Shown here: one piece after another, positions 1-6,279 of the stretch
How the letters are laid out: the number at the start of each line of letters is the position of its first letter
How positions within the stretch are numbered: position 1 is the first letter of the stretch
Source of the DNA: Deltaproteobacteria bacterium
Lineage (GTDB): Bacteria; Bdellovibrionota_B; Oligoflexia; Oligoflexales; Bog-1112
Direction of reading: 5' to 3'
DNA length: 6,279 nt
Assembly (NCBI GenBank): GCA_003136475.1
Contig: PLEQ01000299.1
Coordinates: 4,644 to 10,922, forward strand
Made by a program: the position numbers and the translations under genes
The notes under the pieces: generated by a model
The model's input: only the letters and a program-made list of their open reading frames with translations
Told to the model about the DNA's origin: nothing
Databases searched by the model: none

Positions 1-90
1 ACTCAGACGGGCGAATCCGGCATCAATCTTTTGCACAACACGCAAGTGATGCAAGAGTATTTGAACTTTATTGTTCTTACCGCCCCGTGA
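1..90 (+). CDS. Possible C-terminal end of an upstream gene (partial)
   Basis: Frame 1 is open from the first base to a TGA at 88-90. It gives 29 residues ending NFIVLTAP, with a protein-like composition (GESGINLLHN, then VMQEYLNF). The piece is too short to assign to a family, and frame 3 is also open for a similar length, so coding status is uncertain. If real, it is the 3' end of a gene on the same strand as the protease lipoprotein, whose start lies 164 bases downstream. Confidence 0.3.
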   Translation, partial: TQTGESGINLLHNTQVMQEYLNFIVLTAP

Positions 91-165
91 CGTGCGAAAA
101 CGGATAAGCCCTTGCTGTTCAAGCTCGCGCCGTTCAAAATTAGCGCAAAATCCCTGAGGAATTTC

Positions 166-194
166 TTGTGTTAGCTAGCGAATTTTTGTAAGAT
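166..194 (+). promoter_or_regulatory. Weak candidate sigma70-type promoter
   Basis: TTGTGT at 166-171 and TAAGAT at 189-194 are separated by 17 bases, the ideal spacing. They match the -35 and -10 consensus at only 3/6 and 4/6 positions. The pair lies about 60 bases before the GTG start of the lipoprotein gene. This is pattern matching alone and could be chance. Confidence 0.25.
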
Positions 195-243
195 CCGCCA
201 CCCTTGTCTCCTCTCTGCATAATCATCTAAATCCCGTTTGATC

Positions 244-248
244 GAGGA
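244..248 (+). promoter_or_regulatory. Ribosome binding site for the GTG-started lipoprotein gene
   Basis: GAGGA lies seven to eight bases before GTG at 255, good Shine-Dalgarno spacing. It supports the non-ATG start, which also places an intact lipoprotein signal peptide at the extreme N-terminus. Confidence 0.6.
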
Positions 249-254
249 CTACTT

Positions 255-1688
255 GTGCGGCTTATAGCTTTATTATTTCTTTGCTTAATAAGTCTCCTGG
301 CATCCTGCGGCGAGATTGAGGCTCCAGACCGCAAAGAACTTGCCCGCATCCATTATGGGACTCCGCTTGTTTATGTGCGTGCGGATCCTGCGTGTAATGC
401 AAAGGGAGCTTTGAGCGATTTGGGTTCCACCAAAGTTTGGGTGGGTGCTAAGGGCAAGATGAGTCTGGTGACCGTCGATTTTTCCGGAGTGTCTGGGCAT
501 GGTCTCCAATCTGAGGCCATAGCGGATACCCTTTGGGATTTTCAGTTGGCTTACGATCGGCTTTGTGTCGTGAGTGTAGAGAACACCTCAATTTGTAAGA
601 GCCCAAAAATACAAGTGCGTGATCCCGGCAAACGTCTTTATTTCTGCAAAAAGGGTGGCGATTATCCGCGTGAGTCCTTGGAAAACGTGGCACTCGCTTC
701 TCTGATCGGCATACAAAAAACCCACAAACTGCATACGAGCGTTTTTCCTCATGAAAAACTTCAGCGAGTTTCCCTTCTGGTGCATCCCCGGATCGTCGAC
801 CATAAAGTAATCGAAAACCGCTCTGCGAGAGAAGGCCTGAATCTCGATATCCACTACGTTCGCACCGACAATGCCTATTGGTTCCCCATCGCCGATGCCA
901 GTTTTATAGCGGCAGTTCCTGAAAGTGCCGAAAAAAAGAAGGAACTCGCGCATGCGGAGCCTCGGCTTTGGGAAATGCCAGCCATTATGAGTCACGAATA
1001 TGGGCATCACGTTTTTTGGCAAAATGCGCCTTCTCTGACCAAGGCCCTAAGTTTTCGCAGCGCTGATGGGTCAGCTGTGTCAGAAGACGCTTTGGATCTG
1101 GCTAACTCCGCAATAAACGAGGGTTTTGCCGATTTGGTCGCCTATTATACCTATCTTATTGAGTATCATGCCTTAGGTTGGTTTCAACTCGATGGGAATC
1201 TTTTCGATCGCGAGGTCTCCAAAACTAGGTTTTCTGATGGTTCTTATAAAAAACTGGATGACTGGTTCCTCAACCACTTTTTTGCGCAAACGCCGAAACT
1301 CCCAATACGCCAACACGAACTCAATCCGACCGATGATCATGCTGTGGGTGCCGTGCTAGCGCATGGCATTTTTCGGATCTTTGGTCCCCAACGCGCGACT
1401 CAATTCCGAGTGCCCGAAATCTCAGAGTCCGATGCACGCACGGCATATGGCTTGATCATCCAATGGAGTCGACGTTTGGAAGAACATTTTGTAAAGGACC
1501 GTAGCGAAATCGCGTCTGCCAGTGACTATCTTAAGAAGGCACTCGGTCATAGTTTGAGTCTTGGTACAGAGAACACTGAAGCCGGTCCGCTGCTGCATCA
1601 ATGCCAAACTTTGTTTCAGGTCTTTCCCATTTTTAATCAGCTGGTCGAGGATCACTGTCAGATGCATTGGGAGCACTTAGGCTCATGA
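255..1688 (+). CDS. Predicted lipoprotein zinc metallopeptidase (gluzincin-like, HEYGH/NEGFAD)
   Basis: The 477-residue product begins with a short lipoprotein signal: Arg2, a hydrophobic stretch, then lipobox LLAS-Cys18. Residue +2 is Gly, not Asp, which fits outer-membrane sorting by the E. coli rule. Residues 247-251 are HEYGH (His247, Glu248, His251), the HExxH zinc/catalytic motif. Thirty-eight residues later comes NEGFADLVAYY (Glu289, Asp293), matching the third zinc ligand of gluzincin-type peptidases. No precise MEROPS family can be assigned. The N-terminal part (about 20-230) is unrecognised and has four cysteines (47, 104, 114, 131), possibly disulfide-bonded in the periplasm. Two more cysteines lie near the C-terminus (450, 468). 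The stop overlaps the start of the next gene as ATGA, suggesting translational coupling to a probable outer-membrane barrel. Substrate is unknown. Metallopeptidase-like architecture is fairly sure; activity is inferred. Confidence 0.85.
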   Translation: MRLIALLFLCLISLLASCGEIEAPDRKELARIHYGTPLVYVRADPACNAKGALSDLGSTKVWVGAKGKMSLVTVDFSGVSGHGLQSEAIADTLWDFQLAYDRLCVVSVENTSICKSPKIQVRDPGKRLYFCKKGGDYPRESLENVALASLIGIQKTHKLHTSVFPHEKLQRVSLLVHPRIVDHKVIENRSAREGLNLDIHYVRTDNAYWFPIADASFIAAVPESAEKKKELAHAEPRLWEMPAIMSHEYGHHVFWQNAPSLTKALSFRSADGSAVSEDALDLANSAINEGFADLVAYYTYLIEYHALGWFQLDGNLFDREVSKTRFSDGSYKKLDDWFLNHFFAQTPKLPIRQHELNPTDDHAVGAVLAHGIFRIFGPQRATQFRVPEISESDARTAYGLIIQWSRRLEEHFVKDRSEIASASDYLKKALGHSLSLGTENTEAGPLLHQCQTLFQVFPIFNQLVEDHCQMHWEHLGS

Positions 1689-2380
1689 CTTTGTTAGATC
1701 GTATTTTTAAATTTCTTGCGGTTCTTCTTTTTGCGGTCTGTGCCAGCAGCCTCAACGGTCAATTTGAAATTCAAGGTCAAATGGGCAAACGTTGGCTTGA
1801 ATCCCAAGGGAATATCCATGGCTCGGAGCGCAGTTTGATTCTTGCGACGCATGGACTCTATCGGGTGAATACCTTGCTGACACTCTTCGTTGGGCCCTCA
1901 TTCGCCAATGACCGGTTTGGAAGCCGAGACAATTGCCAACAAAATGCCTGCTTTTCTGCAGATCATTACAAAGTCGGTATCGATTTCGGAACGGAATTTG
2001 AATTCCCCTTAGTCAGTATCATTTTGCAAGTTCGCACGATTGCTTACGGATGGGGTCGTGAAAGCGTTTGGGGTAAAACAGCTTTGAATTTCCCTCCACC
2101 CGGCCCACTGACGGTGTTTCAAGGTGGCACTCAGCAAGGTGAGTTTTTGATGAGAACCCGAGGTATTGATTTCAGCGGAGCTTTGAAGTGGCACCTGGTA
2201 AAGGACCTTTCGCTCTTAGTCTCTTTCGAGTTTGCCTCCGAAAAAATCCGAGTCGACCAAGCCAAGTTTGAAGTGTCCACGCAGCGTGGGGATAGCTTGG
2301 CACTCAGTTCCAGTCTCCATACAGACTGGATCCGATCGCCTTCGAGTGCTCTATTCGCGGGGCTTTCTTACACTTTATGA
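1685..2380 (+). CDS. Probable outer-membrane beta-barrel protein
   Basis: I chose ATG at 1685 because it forms an ATGA overlap with the upstream stop and gives a clean signal peptide; an upstream TTG at 1667 is in frame but less likely. GGGAG at 1669-1673 may serve as ribosome binding site. The product has 231 residues. Residues 1-25 are a basic N-region plus hydrophobic core ending CASSLNG, with likely cleavage near 20-25. The mature part consists of short alternating hydrophobic/polar segments with many Gly and aromatic residues (for example at about 97-123 and 160-186). It ends in a strand-like LFAGLSYTL. This resembles small outer-membrane barrels of about eight strands, but no named family is recognised. 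Cys84 and Cys89 form a possible disulfide loop. Translational coupling to the protease lipoprotein suggests the two act together at the outer membrane (inference). Confidence 0.7.
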   Translation: MTLLDRIFKFLAVLLFAVCASSLNGQFEIQGQMGKRWLESQGNIHGSERSLILATHGLYRVNTLLTLFVGPSFANDRFGSRDNCQQNACFSADHYKVGIDFGTEFEFPLVSIILQVRTIAYGWGRESVWGKTALNFPPPGPLTVFQGGTQQGEFLMRTRGIDFSGALKWHLVKDLSLLVSFEFASEKIRVDQAKFEVSTQRGDSLALSSSLHTDWIRSPSSALFAGLSYTL

Positions 2381-2397
2381 AATGGCTGAGCGTCCAA

Positions 2398-2403
2398 TAT
2401 AAT
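2398..2403 (+). promoter_or_regulatory. Candidate -10 box (TATAAT) for the transporter-lnb pair
   Basis: A perfect TATAAT sits in the 99-base gap between the barrel gene and the transporter gene, predicting a leader of about 70 bases. The -35 side is poor: the best hexamer at the right distance (TTTATG at 2375-2380) matches only 3/6. The leader holds a small CTCTC-AAT-GAGAG hairpin (2439-2451) of unknown significance. Confidence 0.4.
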
Positions 2404-2468
2404 TCTAGACGGATGCCCCCTTTTTCGTTACTCAGGACCTCTCAATGAGAGCGTTTGAATAACTCGCC

Positions 2469-2474
2469 GGGGAG
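2469..2474 (+). promoter_or_regulatory. Strong Shine-Dalgarno deciding a GTG start
   Basis: GGGGAG lies five bases before GTG at 2480. The strong match supports this start over the in-frame ATGs just downstream. Confidence 0.7.
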
Positions 2475-2479
2475 ACGTA

Positions 2480-3832
2480 GTGAAATTTTCCATGCTGATG
2501 GACTTATTTAAGCCTGCTCCTTTTGCACCCGAACTCACCGATCCCGAAGAGATTAAGCATCAATACGCTTACTGGCGAAAGAGAATCTTCTATTCGATTT
2601 ACTTCGGTTATGTTGTTTTTTACCTGACTCGTAAAAGTTTCACCTTCGTCATACCGCATTTGCTGGATCTCGGTTATACGATGGCTGATGTCGGTCTTCT
2701 AGGGACCTTGCTTTATATCACCTATGGCGCCAGTAAATTCGTAAGTGGCATCTTTGCTGATCGCGCCAATCCACGTTATGTGATGTCGATCGGTCTGATT
2801 CTAACAGGCATTACCAATATCTTTTTCGGCTTTTCCTCATCTCTGATTTTGTTTGCGGTGTTCTGGGGTTTGAATGGTTGGTTTCAGGGTTGGGGTTGGC
2901 CACCTTGCACCAAGCAACTTACTTTTTGGTTTAGTAAGTCGGAGCGTGGCAAGTGGTGGAGTTTGAAGTCTACGTCGCACAATGTTGGTGGGGCTATAGC
3001 ACCTTTGCTGGTGGCCTACTGTTGCACGCTCCTGGACTGGCGTTGGGGTATGATTGTGCCAGGCTGCATAGCGTTGGTCGTCGGACTCTGCTTGCTCGAG
3101 CGTTTGCGAGACGTCCCGCAATCTTTAGGTCTGCCACCGGTGGAAAAATTCCGTGGTGAGCCAGAAGACCCGGCAGGCGTGCGAGACGGGCAAGTTCTTT
3201 CGTCCAAAGATATTCTCTTTAAGCATGTGTTGAACAACAAGGCAGTATGGATTCTTTCGCTTTCGTATTTTTTTGTGTATGTCGTGCGCACGGGACTCAA
3301 CGATTGGGCCACGGTCTACTTGATGAAGCAGAAAGATTATACGCTGATCTCTGCAGCAGCCAGCGTCACCTGGTTTGAGGTCGGTGGTTTTTTGGGCATT
3401 CTGGCAAGCGGGTGGGCTTCCGACTATTTTTTTCAAGGTCGACGCGTGCCCTTTATGATTTTTTGCGCACTCGGCCTGCTCATCGCTATTGCGCTGTTTT
3501 GGGCGGTGCCTCCCGGTTACGTCTTTGTGGATATGCTTTTGATGTGGGTCTTGGGTTTTCTCATCTTTGGTCCGCAACTTTTAGTAGGCCTAGCTGCCGC
3601 AGAATTCGTCGATAAAAAGGCTGCCTGCACCGCAAACGGTTTTGCGGGCTGTTTCGCCTACATTGGAGCTGCTGCTACCGGATACCCACTGGGTAAGATC
3701 ATCGATATCTGGCATTGGCAGGGCTTTTTTGTTAGCCTCTTTGTATGCTCCGGTGCCATCTTTTTCGTTCTCCTGCCTCTCTGCTGGAAAAATGGTATCT
3801 GTTCGGGAAGGCGGGAGGCCAAAATTTCCTGA
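2480..3832 (+). CDS. uhpC: Sugar-phosphate MFS transporter/sensor of the UhpC/UhpT/GlpT (organophosphate:phosphate antiporter) family
   Basis: The 450-residue inner-membrane protein has the usual family length and about twelve membrane helices. Family motifs are clear: FYLTRKSF (Arg51) in the first helix; the MFS loop signature GIFADRANPR (Gly90, Asp94, Arg95, Arg99); GWPPCTKQLTFWFSKSERG (about 139-157); STSHNVGG (about 164-171); and YVVRTGLNDW (Arg270). Arg51 and Arg270 correspond to the phosphate-binding arginines at the GlpT/UhpT centre (Arg45 and Arg269 in GlpT). The C-terminal stretch FGPQLLVGLAAAEF...GCFAYIGAAATGYPLG is particularly UhpC-like. In E. coli UhpC is a glucose-6-phosphate sensor working with UhpB/UhpA; in chlamydiae a UhpC homologue acts as a transporter. 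No two-component genes are adjacent here, so transport is more likely (inference). The lnb-like gene starts ten bases after its stop, suggesting an operon. The family call is firm; the substrate and the choice of uhpC over uhpT/pgtP are less so. Confidence 0.85.
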   Translation: MKFSMLMDLFKPAPFAPELTDPEEIKHQYAYWRKRIFYSIYFGYVVFYLTRKSFTFVIPHLLDLGYTMADVGLLGTLLYITYGASKFVSGIFADRANPRYVMSIGLILTGITNIFFGFSSSLILFAVFWGLNGWFQGWGWPPCTKQLTFWFSKSERGKWWSLKSTSHNVGGAIAPLLVAYCCTLLDWRWGMIVPGCIALVVGLCLLERLRDVPQSLGLPPVEKFRGEPEDPAGVRDGQVLSSKDILFKHVLNNKAVWILSLSYFFVYVVRTGLNDWATVYLMKQKDYTLISAAASVTWFEVGGFLGILASGWASDYFFQGRRVPFMIFCALGLLIAIALFWAVPPGYVFVDMLLMWVLGFLIFGPQLLVGLAAAEFVDKKAACTANGFAGCFAYIGAAATGYPLGKIIDIWHWQGFFVSLFVCSGAIFFVLLPLCWKNGICSGRREAKIS

Positions 3833-3842
3833 GAAAAAATCT

Positions 3843-5081
3843 ATGAAGACTCTACGCAGCGTCTTATTTTTCATTCTTTTTATATCCACGGTATCCGCCT
3901 ACGGTTTTTTTGAAAAACTGCCGAGTCCGGAAGATACTGAATTTTCACTCCTGACGGTAGGTGTCGGCTCAGGCTTGGAGAGCCGCTTTGGGCACACCAT
4001 TTTGCGTGTGAGAGATAAGAGCACGGGCGAAGACCATCTCTTGAATTGGGGCACCTATGATTGGGAAGCCCCCAATTTTGTGCTCAATTTTTTGAAAGGT
4101 TTTTTGCGCTACTGGGTTGCCGAATCCACCTTTGCAAGCACCCTGCGTTACTATCGTGATTATGAGAAGCGCTCCATCGTCGAAGATCGCATCAATCTGA
4201 CACCCGAGCAAAAATCGCAACTCTTGAAAATCTTAGTTGCTAAACTCCAACCTGAAGGCAAGTATTTTTGGTACGACTTCTTCTACAACAATTGCTCGAC
4301 CATCCCGCGTGACGTGCTTAACGCAGTCTTGCACAATCGTGTTGCCGAAGCAGGGCATAAATTAGCGGCCACGATGAATCTACGGGCTTATGTGCGGCGT
4401 GATCTCAGTGAATGGTCGGTCGTCGCTTTCTTCCTGGATATTATGCTCAATCGTGAAGTCGATAAGACGATCGATGCCTGGGTCGAAATGTTTGTCCCGC
4501 TTATGTTGCGCAATTACTTGAGTCACTTGCCACAGTTCGATGATCAAGGACAGCCTATCTCCGGCACACACTTGCTCAGCGACCAACGCGAACTCGTGGC
4601 AGGAGGGGTCTATCCCTCGTCGTCGATCAACTTCTTTCTCTGTTGCCTGATCGCTAGCCTCCTCGTCCTAGGCAGTGTGCTCTGGCTTCGCCTACGAAAC
4701 TCGCGTTGGGCTGATGTTCTGCTGGCTTTTTCCTGTATTGTGTGGGGACTCTTTGCTGGATTTCTAGGCATCCTCTTGCTTTTGGGCTGGACCTATTCCA
4801 ATCATATTCTCTTGAATCATAATGCCAACATGTGGGTCTTTTGGCCGATCGATGGCATCCTGGTCGCTTTTGGCATTGCTGTCTTATGCCGCAAAAATCC
4901 CAGTGCTAAACTGTGGCAGTTCTTCTTTGGGGCGCACCTCTTGGCGCTTGCGGTCTTTATCGTCGGCTATTGCGGAGCTTTTTTTATACAAGACGTATCC
5001 AACATCGCACGTTATCTGGTGCCGATTGCTGTCCTCCTTTATGGCATGCTGTTGCGTAGGAAAATTTCCCACACACTATAG
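3843..5081 (+). CDS. lnb: Lnb-like lipoprotein N-acyltransferase (DUF4105 periplasmic domain plus five-helix membrane domain)
   Basis: Start ATG 3843 gives 412 residues beginning with a signal/anchor helix (about 4-20); the open frame reaches back to 3642, but only by overlapping the transporter. GAG at 3831-3833 is a weak ribosome binding site. Residues about 30-250 match the DUF4105/Lnb N-terminal periplasmic domain: SRFGHTILRV with His51, NWGTYDW (68-74), and WYDFFYNNCSTIPRDVL with Cys151, the conserved His/Cys pair expected to be catalytic. Five hydrophobic segments follow (about 263-284, 289-315, 329-349, 359-381, 387-404). Between the second and third lies a conserved-looking HILLNHNANMWVFWPID loop. 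Lnb, described in Bdellovibrio bacteriovorus, N-acylates the diacylglyceryl-cysteine of lipoproteins, replacing or supplementing Lnt. DUF4105 proteins are diverse, so the architecture is firm and the acyltransferase role is inferred. It probably shares a transcript with the transporter gene ten bases upstream. Its stop codon overlaps that of a convergent RND fragment. Confidence 0.75.
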   Translation: MKTLRSVLFFILFISTVSAYGFFEKLPSPEDTEFSLLTVGVGSGLESRFGHTILRVRDKSTGEDHLLNWGTYDWEAPNFVLNFLKGFLRYWVAESTFASTLRYYRDYEKRSIVEDRINLTPEQKSQLLKILVAKLQPEGKYFWYDFFYNNCSTIPRDVLNAVLHNRVAEAGHKLAATMNLRAYVRRDLSEWSVVAFFLDIMLNREVDKTIDAWVEMFVPLMLRNYLSHLPQFDDQGQPISGTHLLSDQRELVAGGVYPSSSINFFLCCLIASLLVLGSVLWLRLRNSRWADVLLAFSCIVWGLFAGFLGILLLLGWTYSNHILLNHNANMWVFWPIDGILVAFGIAVLCRKNPSAKLWQFFFGAHLLALAVFIVGYCGAFFIQDVSNIARYLVPIAVLLYGMLLRRKISHTL

Positions 5082-5348
5082 TGCCTTTTCTGTAGTCGGC
5101 TTCTTCGCAATAAATTTGTAGCAGATCATAAACAAACAAGGGACGACAAAAAAATTCAACAAGGTCGATACAATTTGACCACCAATCACCGCTCGCCCCA
5201 GTGGAATATTGGCTTCAGAGCCGGTGCCCATACCGAGTGCCATCGGTAAAAGTCCTAGTATCGATGCTAAAGAGGTCATCGTGATCGGTCGCAGGCGCGC
5301 TTTGGCACCATTCAAGATGGCTTCGATTACGGGCTCATGTTGCGACCT
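5076..5348 (-). pseudogene. C-terminal fragment of an RND (AcrB-type) multidrug efflux permease
   Basis: On the minus strand about 90 residues match the extreme C-terminus of HAE1/AcrB-type inner-membrane RND pumps. The segment reads HEPVIEAILNGAKARLRPI, then a helix (ITMTSLASILGLLPMALG), a GSEANIPLGRAVIGG loop, and the last helix (STLLNFFVVPCLFMICYKF) with a short basic tail. These correspond to the cytoplasmic loop plus transmembrane helices 11 and 12. Full-length pumps are about 1,030 residues, so more than 900 are missing. Homology stops near 5335-5350, where a + strand TolC-like sequence takes over. The ORF continues to an ATG at 5420, but its first ~25 residues are only the antisense of that TolC gene. 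The TAG stop (5076-5078) lies inside the end of the lnb-like gene, so the 3' end looks natural and the 5' end broken. The fragment alone cannot pump. Confidence 0.85.
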
Positions 5349-5352
5349 CTCT
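5335..5352. other. Head-to-head junction of RND and TolC coding sequences (breakpoint)
   Basis: Minus-strand RND homology extends to about 5335-5345 and plus-strand TolC homology begins at about 5346-5352, with essentially no intergenic sequence. There is no room for a promoter, start codon or signal peptide for either gene. The exact breakpoint cannot be set to the base. The arrangement implies an inversion or inverted duplication, or an assembly or amplification chimera. Confidence 0.7.
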
Positions 5353-6279
5353 CCGAAGCCGTTAAAAGACATCCGAAATTGACGGCTGACGCGTACGGAG
5401 TCGAAGCGGCTGCTCATCACATTGACGAAGCTAGAGCCGCCTATTATCCAACGTTAAATGGTATGGGGATCGCGTCTACAGGCTTTCCTGGCTCGTCCGG
5501 AGCCTTGCGCATGGGGGGCTTGACGGGGTCGTCTTATCGCAAAGGACCCTCAGTTGATCGGGTCTTGGAGCAGATTATTTGGGATTTTGGACGCACAGCT
5601 TCCAAGATTGGCCTGGCAAAAAAAGAAGAGGCCTCAGCTCAGTTGAATGCAAAAGTTTCAAGCCTTTATATTGAAGCATCCGTCATCCAAATATTTTTCA
5701 GTTGTGCAAAAAATCGTTCGCTTAGCGAAGTCACGGAAAAGTTCCTCAAAGAAGTGCAGACCGTTGATACGGAAGTCCTGCATTTTGTAAGAATCGGTCA
5801 AGAATCCATTGTCGATAAATATTTATCACATATCATAGTCGATACGCTTTTAACAGATCTTGCCAATTACAAGAAAAAATACGAAATGGATCGCGTGGCT
5901 TTGCAGGAACACATCGGTGCTTCGAACGCGCAAGACCATTGCCCGTCCCTTTCGAATGATCTTTTAAGCGAAGTAGCTTCGAAAAAGCCTGAATCTTTAC
6001 TCGCCAATCCTCTTTTAGAAGTCGCAAAGGCGGATGTCGAGATCTCTGATGCTCAAACGGCTCTTGCGCGCTCTGAGTATTGGCCAAAGATTGTGGGCCT
6101 AGCGAGTGTTGGGTATCTTCAATCCACTCAGTTAACGGAAATTAAAAAGCAGAACTATGCCGTGGCAATTGGGATCGTTGTTCCGATATTTGATGGCTTT
6201 GCGACGGTTGCTGCGGTCCGTAAAAGTGAAGCGCGAAAAAAGCAAAGAGAGAAAGAATCGGACGCGGTTCGTTTTGGAC
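5349..6279 (+). CDS. TolC-family outer-membrane efflux channel, missing its N-terminus and running off the window
   Basis: One frame is open from 5271 (after a TAA at 5268-5270) to the last base, with about 310 codons of TolC-like sequence from 5349. It starts with LSEAVKRHPKL, the conserved first helix of mature outer-membrane factors, then ARAAYYPTLNG, then WDFGRTASKIGLAKKEEAS. Long amphipathic helical stretches follow. The second structural repeat is also present: NPLLEVAKADVEISDAQTAL, ARSEYWPKIVGLASVGY and AVAIGIVVPIFDGF. This two-repeat layout is typical of the ~430-480 residue channels that partner RND or ABC exporters and span the outer membrane and periplasm. The signal peptide and first residues (about 25-35) are absent. 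An ATG at 5337 is in frame, but it has no secretion signal and the sequence around it is antisense RND coding. As seen here the gene is 5'-broken; the 3' end lies outside the window. Confidence 0.85.

Larger units (their letters stand above)
91..254 (+). other. Intergenic region upstream of the lipoprotein gene
   Basis: No frame here shows a credible gene on either strand. The stretch presumably carries the promoter of the downstream lipoprotein/barrel pair. It contains a GCTAGC palindrome at about 173-178 and a GCGC...GCGC pair around 127-146. Neither forms a convincing terminator or operator. Confidence 0.5.

Noticed and set aside
588..1022. 144-codon minus-strand open frame inside the protease gene
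   Set aside because: It is the antisense of a clear coding region with a catalytic motif and has no recognisable protein features of its own.
1667..1684. TTG start at 1667 for the barrel protein
   Set aside because: ATG at 1685 forms the typical ATGA overlap and places the basic and hydrophobic signal peptide correctly; the TTG start would only add six residues.
2439..2451. CTCTC-AAT-GAGAG inverted repeat as a terminator of the barrel gene
   Set aside because: The stem is only five base pairs and is not followed by a T-run. The T-run at 2421-2425 lies before it and has no stem of its own.
3125..3577. 150-codon minus-strand open frame inside the transporter gene
   Set aside because: The composition is rich in His, Lys and Arg, as expected for the antisense of membrane helices, and it lies fully within a conserved transporter gene.
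3642..3842. A 67-residue N-terminal extension of the Lnb-like protein from an upstream start
   Set aside because: It overlaps the conserved C-terminal coding region of the transporter by about 190 bases. The ATG at 3843 gives a proper signal peptide right at the N-terminus.
5337..5339. ATG at 5337 as the true TolC start
   Set aside because: It is in frame but gives no signal peptide, which outer-membrane channels need. Upstream bases are antisense RND coding with no ribosome site.
5349..5420. ATG at 5420 as a genuine start of a 114-residue minus-strand protein
   Set aside because: The first ~25 residues are antisense to conserved TolC sequence and do not resemble RND pumps. The rest is only the tail end of a much larger pump.

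Overview
The window comes from a Gram-negative bacterium. It encodes a lipoprotein with a lipobox, a likely outer-membrane beta-barrel, a DUF4105/Lnb-type protein, an RND efflux pump remnant and a TolC-type outer-membrane channel. Base composition is close to balanced, and GTG starts are used at two genes. The Lnb-type lipoprotein N-acyltransferase class was described in Bdellovibrio bacteriovorus, so a Bdellovibrionota or deltaproteobacterial-type host is plausible. That is inference only, because DUF4105 proteins are widespread.

Left part (1-2380, + strand): a short C-terminal coding remnant may end at 90, followed by a 164-base intergenic stretch. Next come two genes coupled by an ATGA stop/start overlap. 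The first encodes a predicted lipoprotein with a gluzincin-like zinc protease signature (HEYGH, then NEGFAD). The second encodes a small secreted protein that looks like an outer-membrane beta-barrel. The overlap suggests one operon and a shared envelope role; neither has a recognised specific function.

Middle part (2381-5081, + strand): a 99-base gap carries a perfect TATAAT and a strong Shine-Dalgarno. It precedes a UhpC/UhpT/GlpT-type sugar-phosphate MFS transporter. Ten bases later comes an Lnb-like membrane protein: a periplasmic DUF4105 domain with His51 and Cys151, then about five membrane helices. The close spacing suggests co-transcription.

Right part (5076-6279): this is the structurally odd area. 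The last ~90 residues of an AcrB-type RND pump lie on the minus strand, and its stop codon overlaps the end of the Lnb-like gene. The RND homology ends abruptly near 5335-5350. At exactly that point a + strand TolC-like coding sequence begins without its signal peptide, and it runs open to the window end. RND and TolC genes normally sit in one same-strand operon. Two 5'-truncated, head-to-head pieces therefore point to an inversion or inverted-duplication breakpoint, or to a fold-back chimera in the assembly. No RNA genes, CRISPR arrays, insertion sequences or convincing intrinsic terminators were seen.
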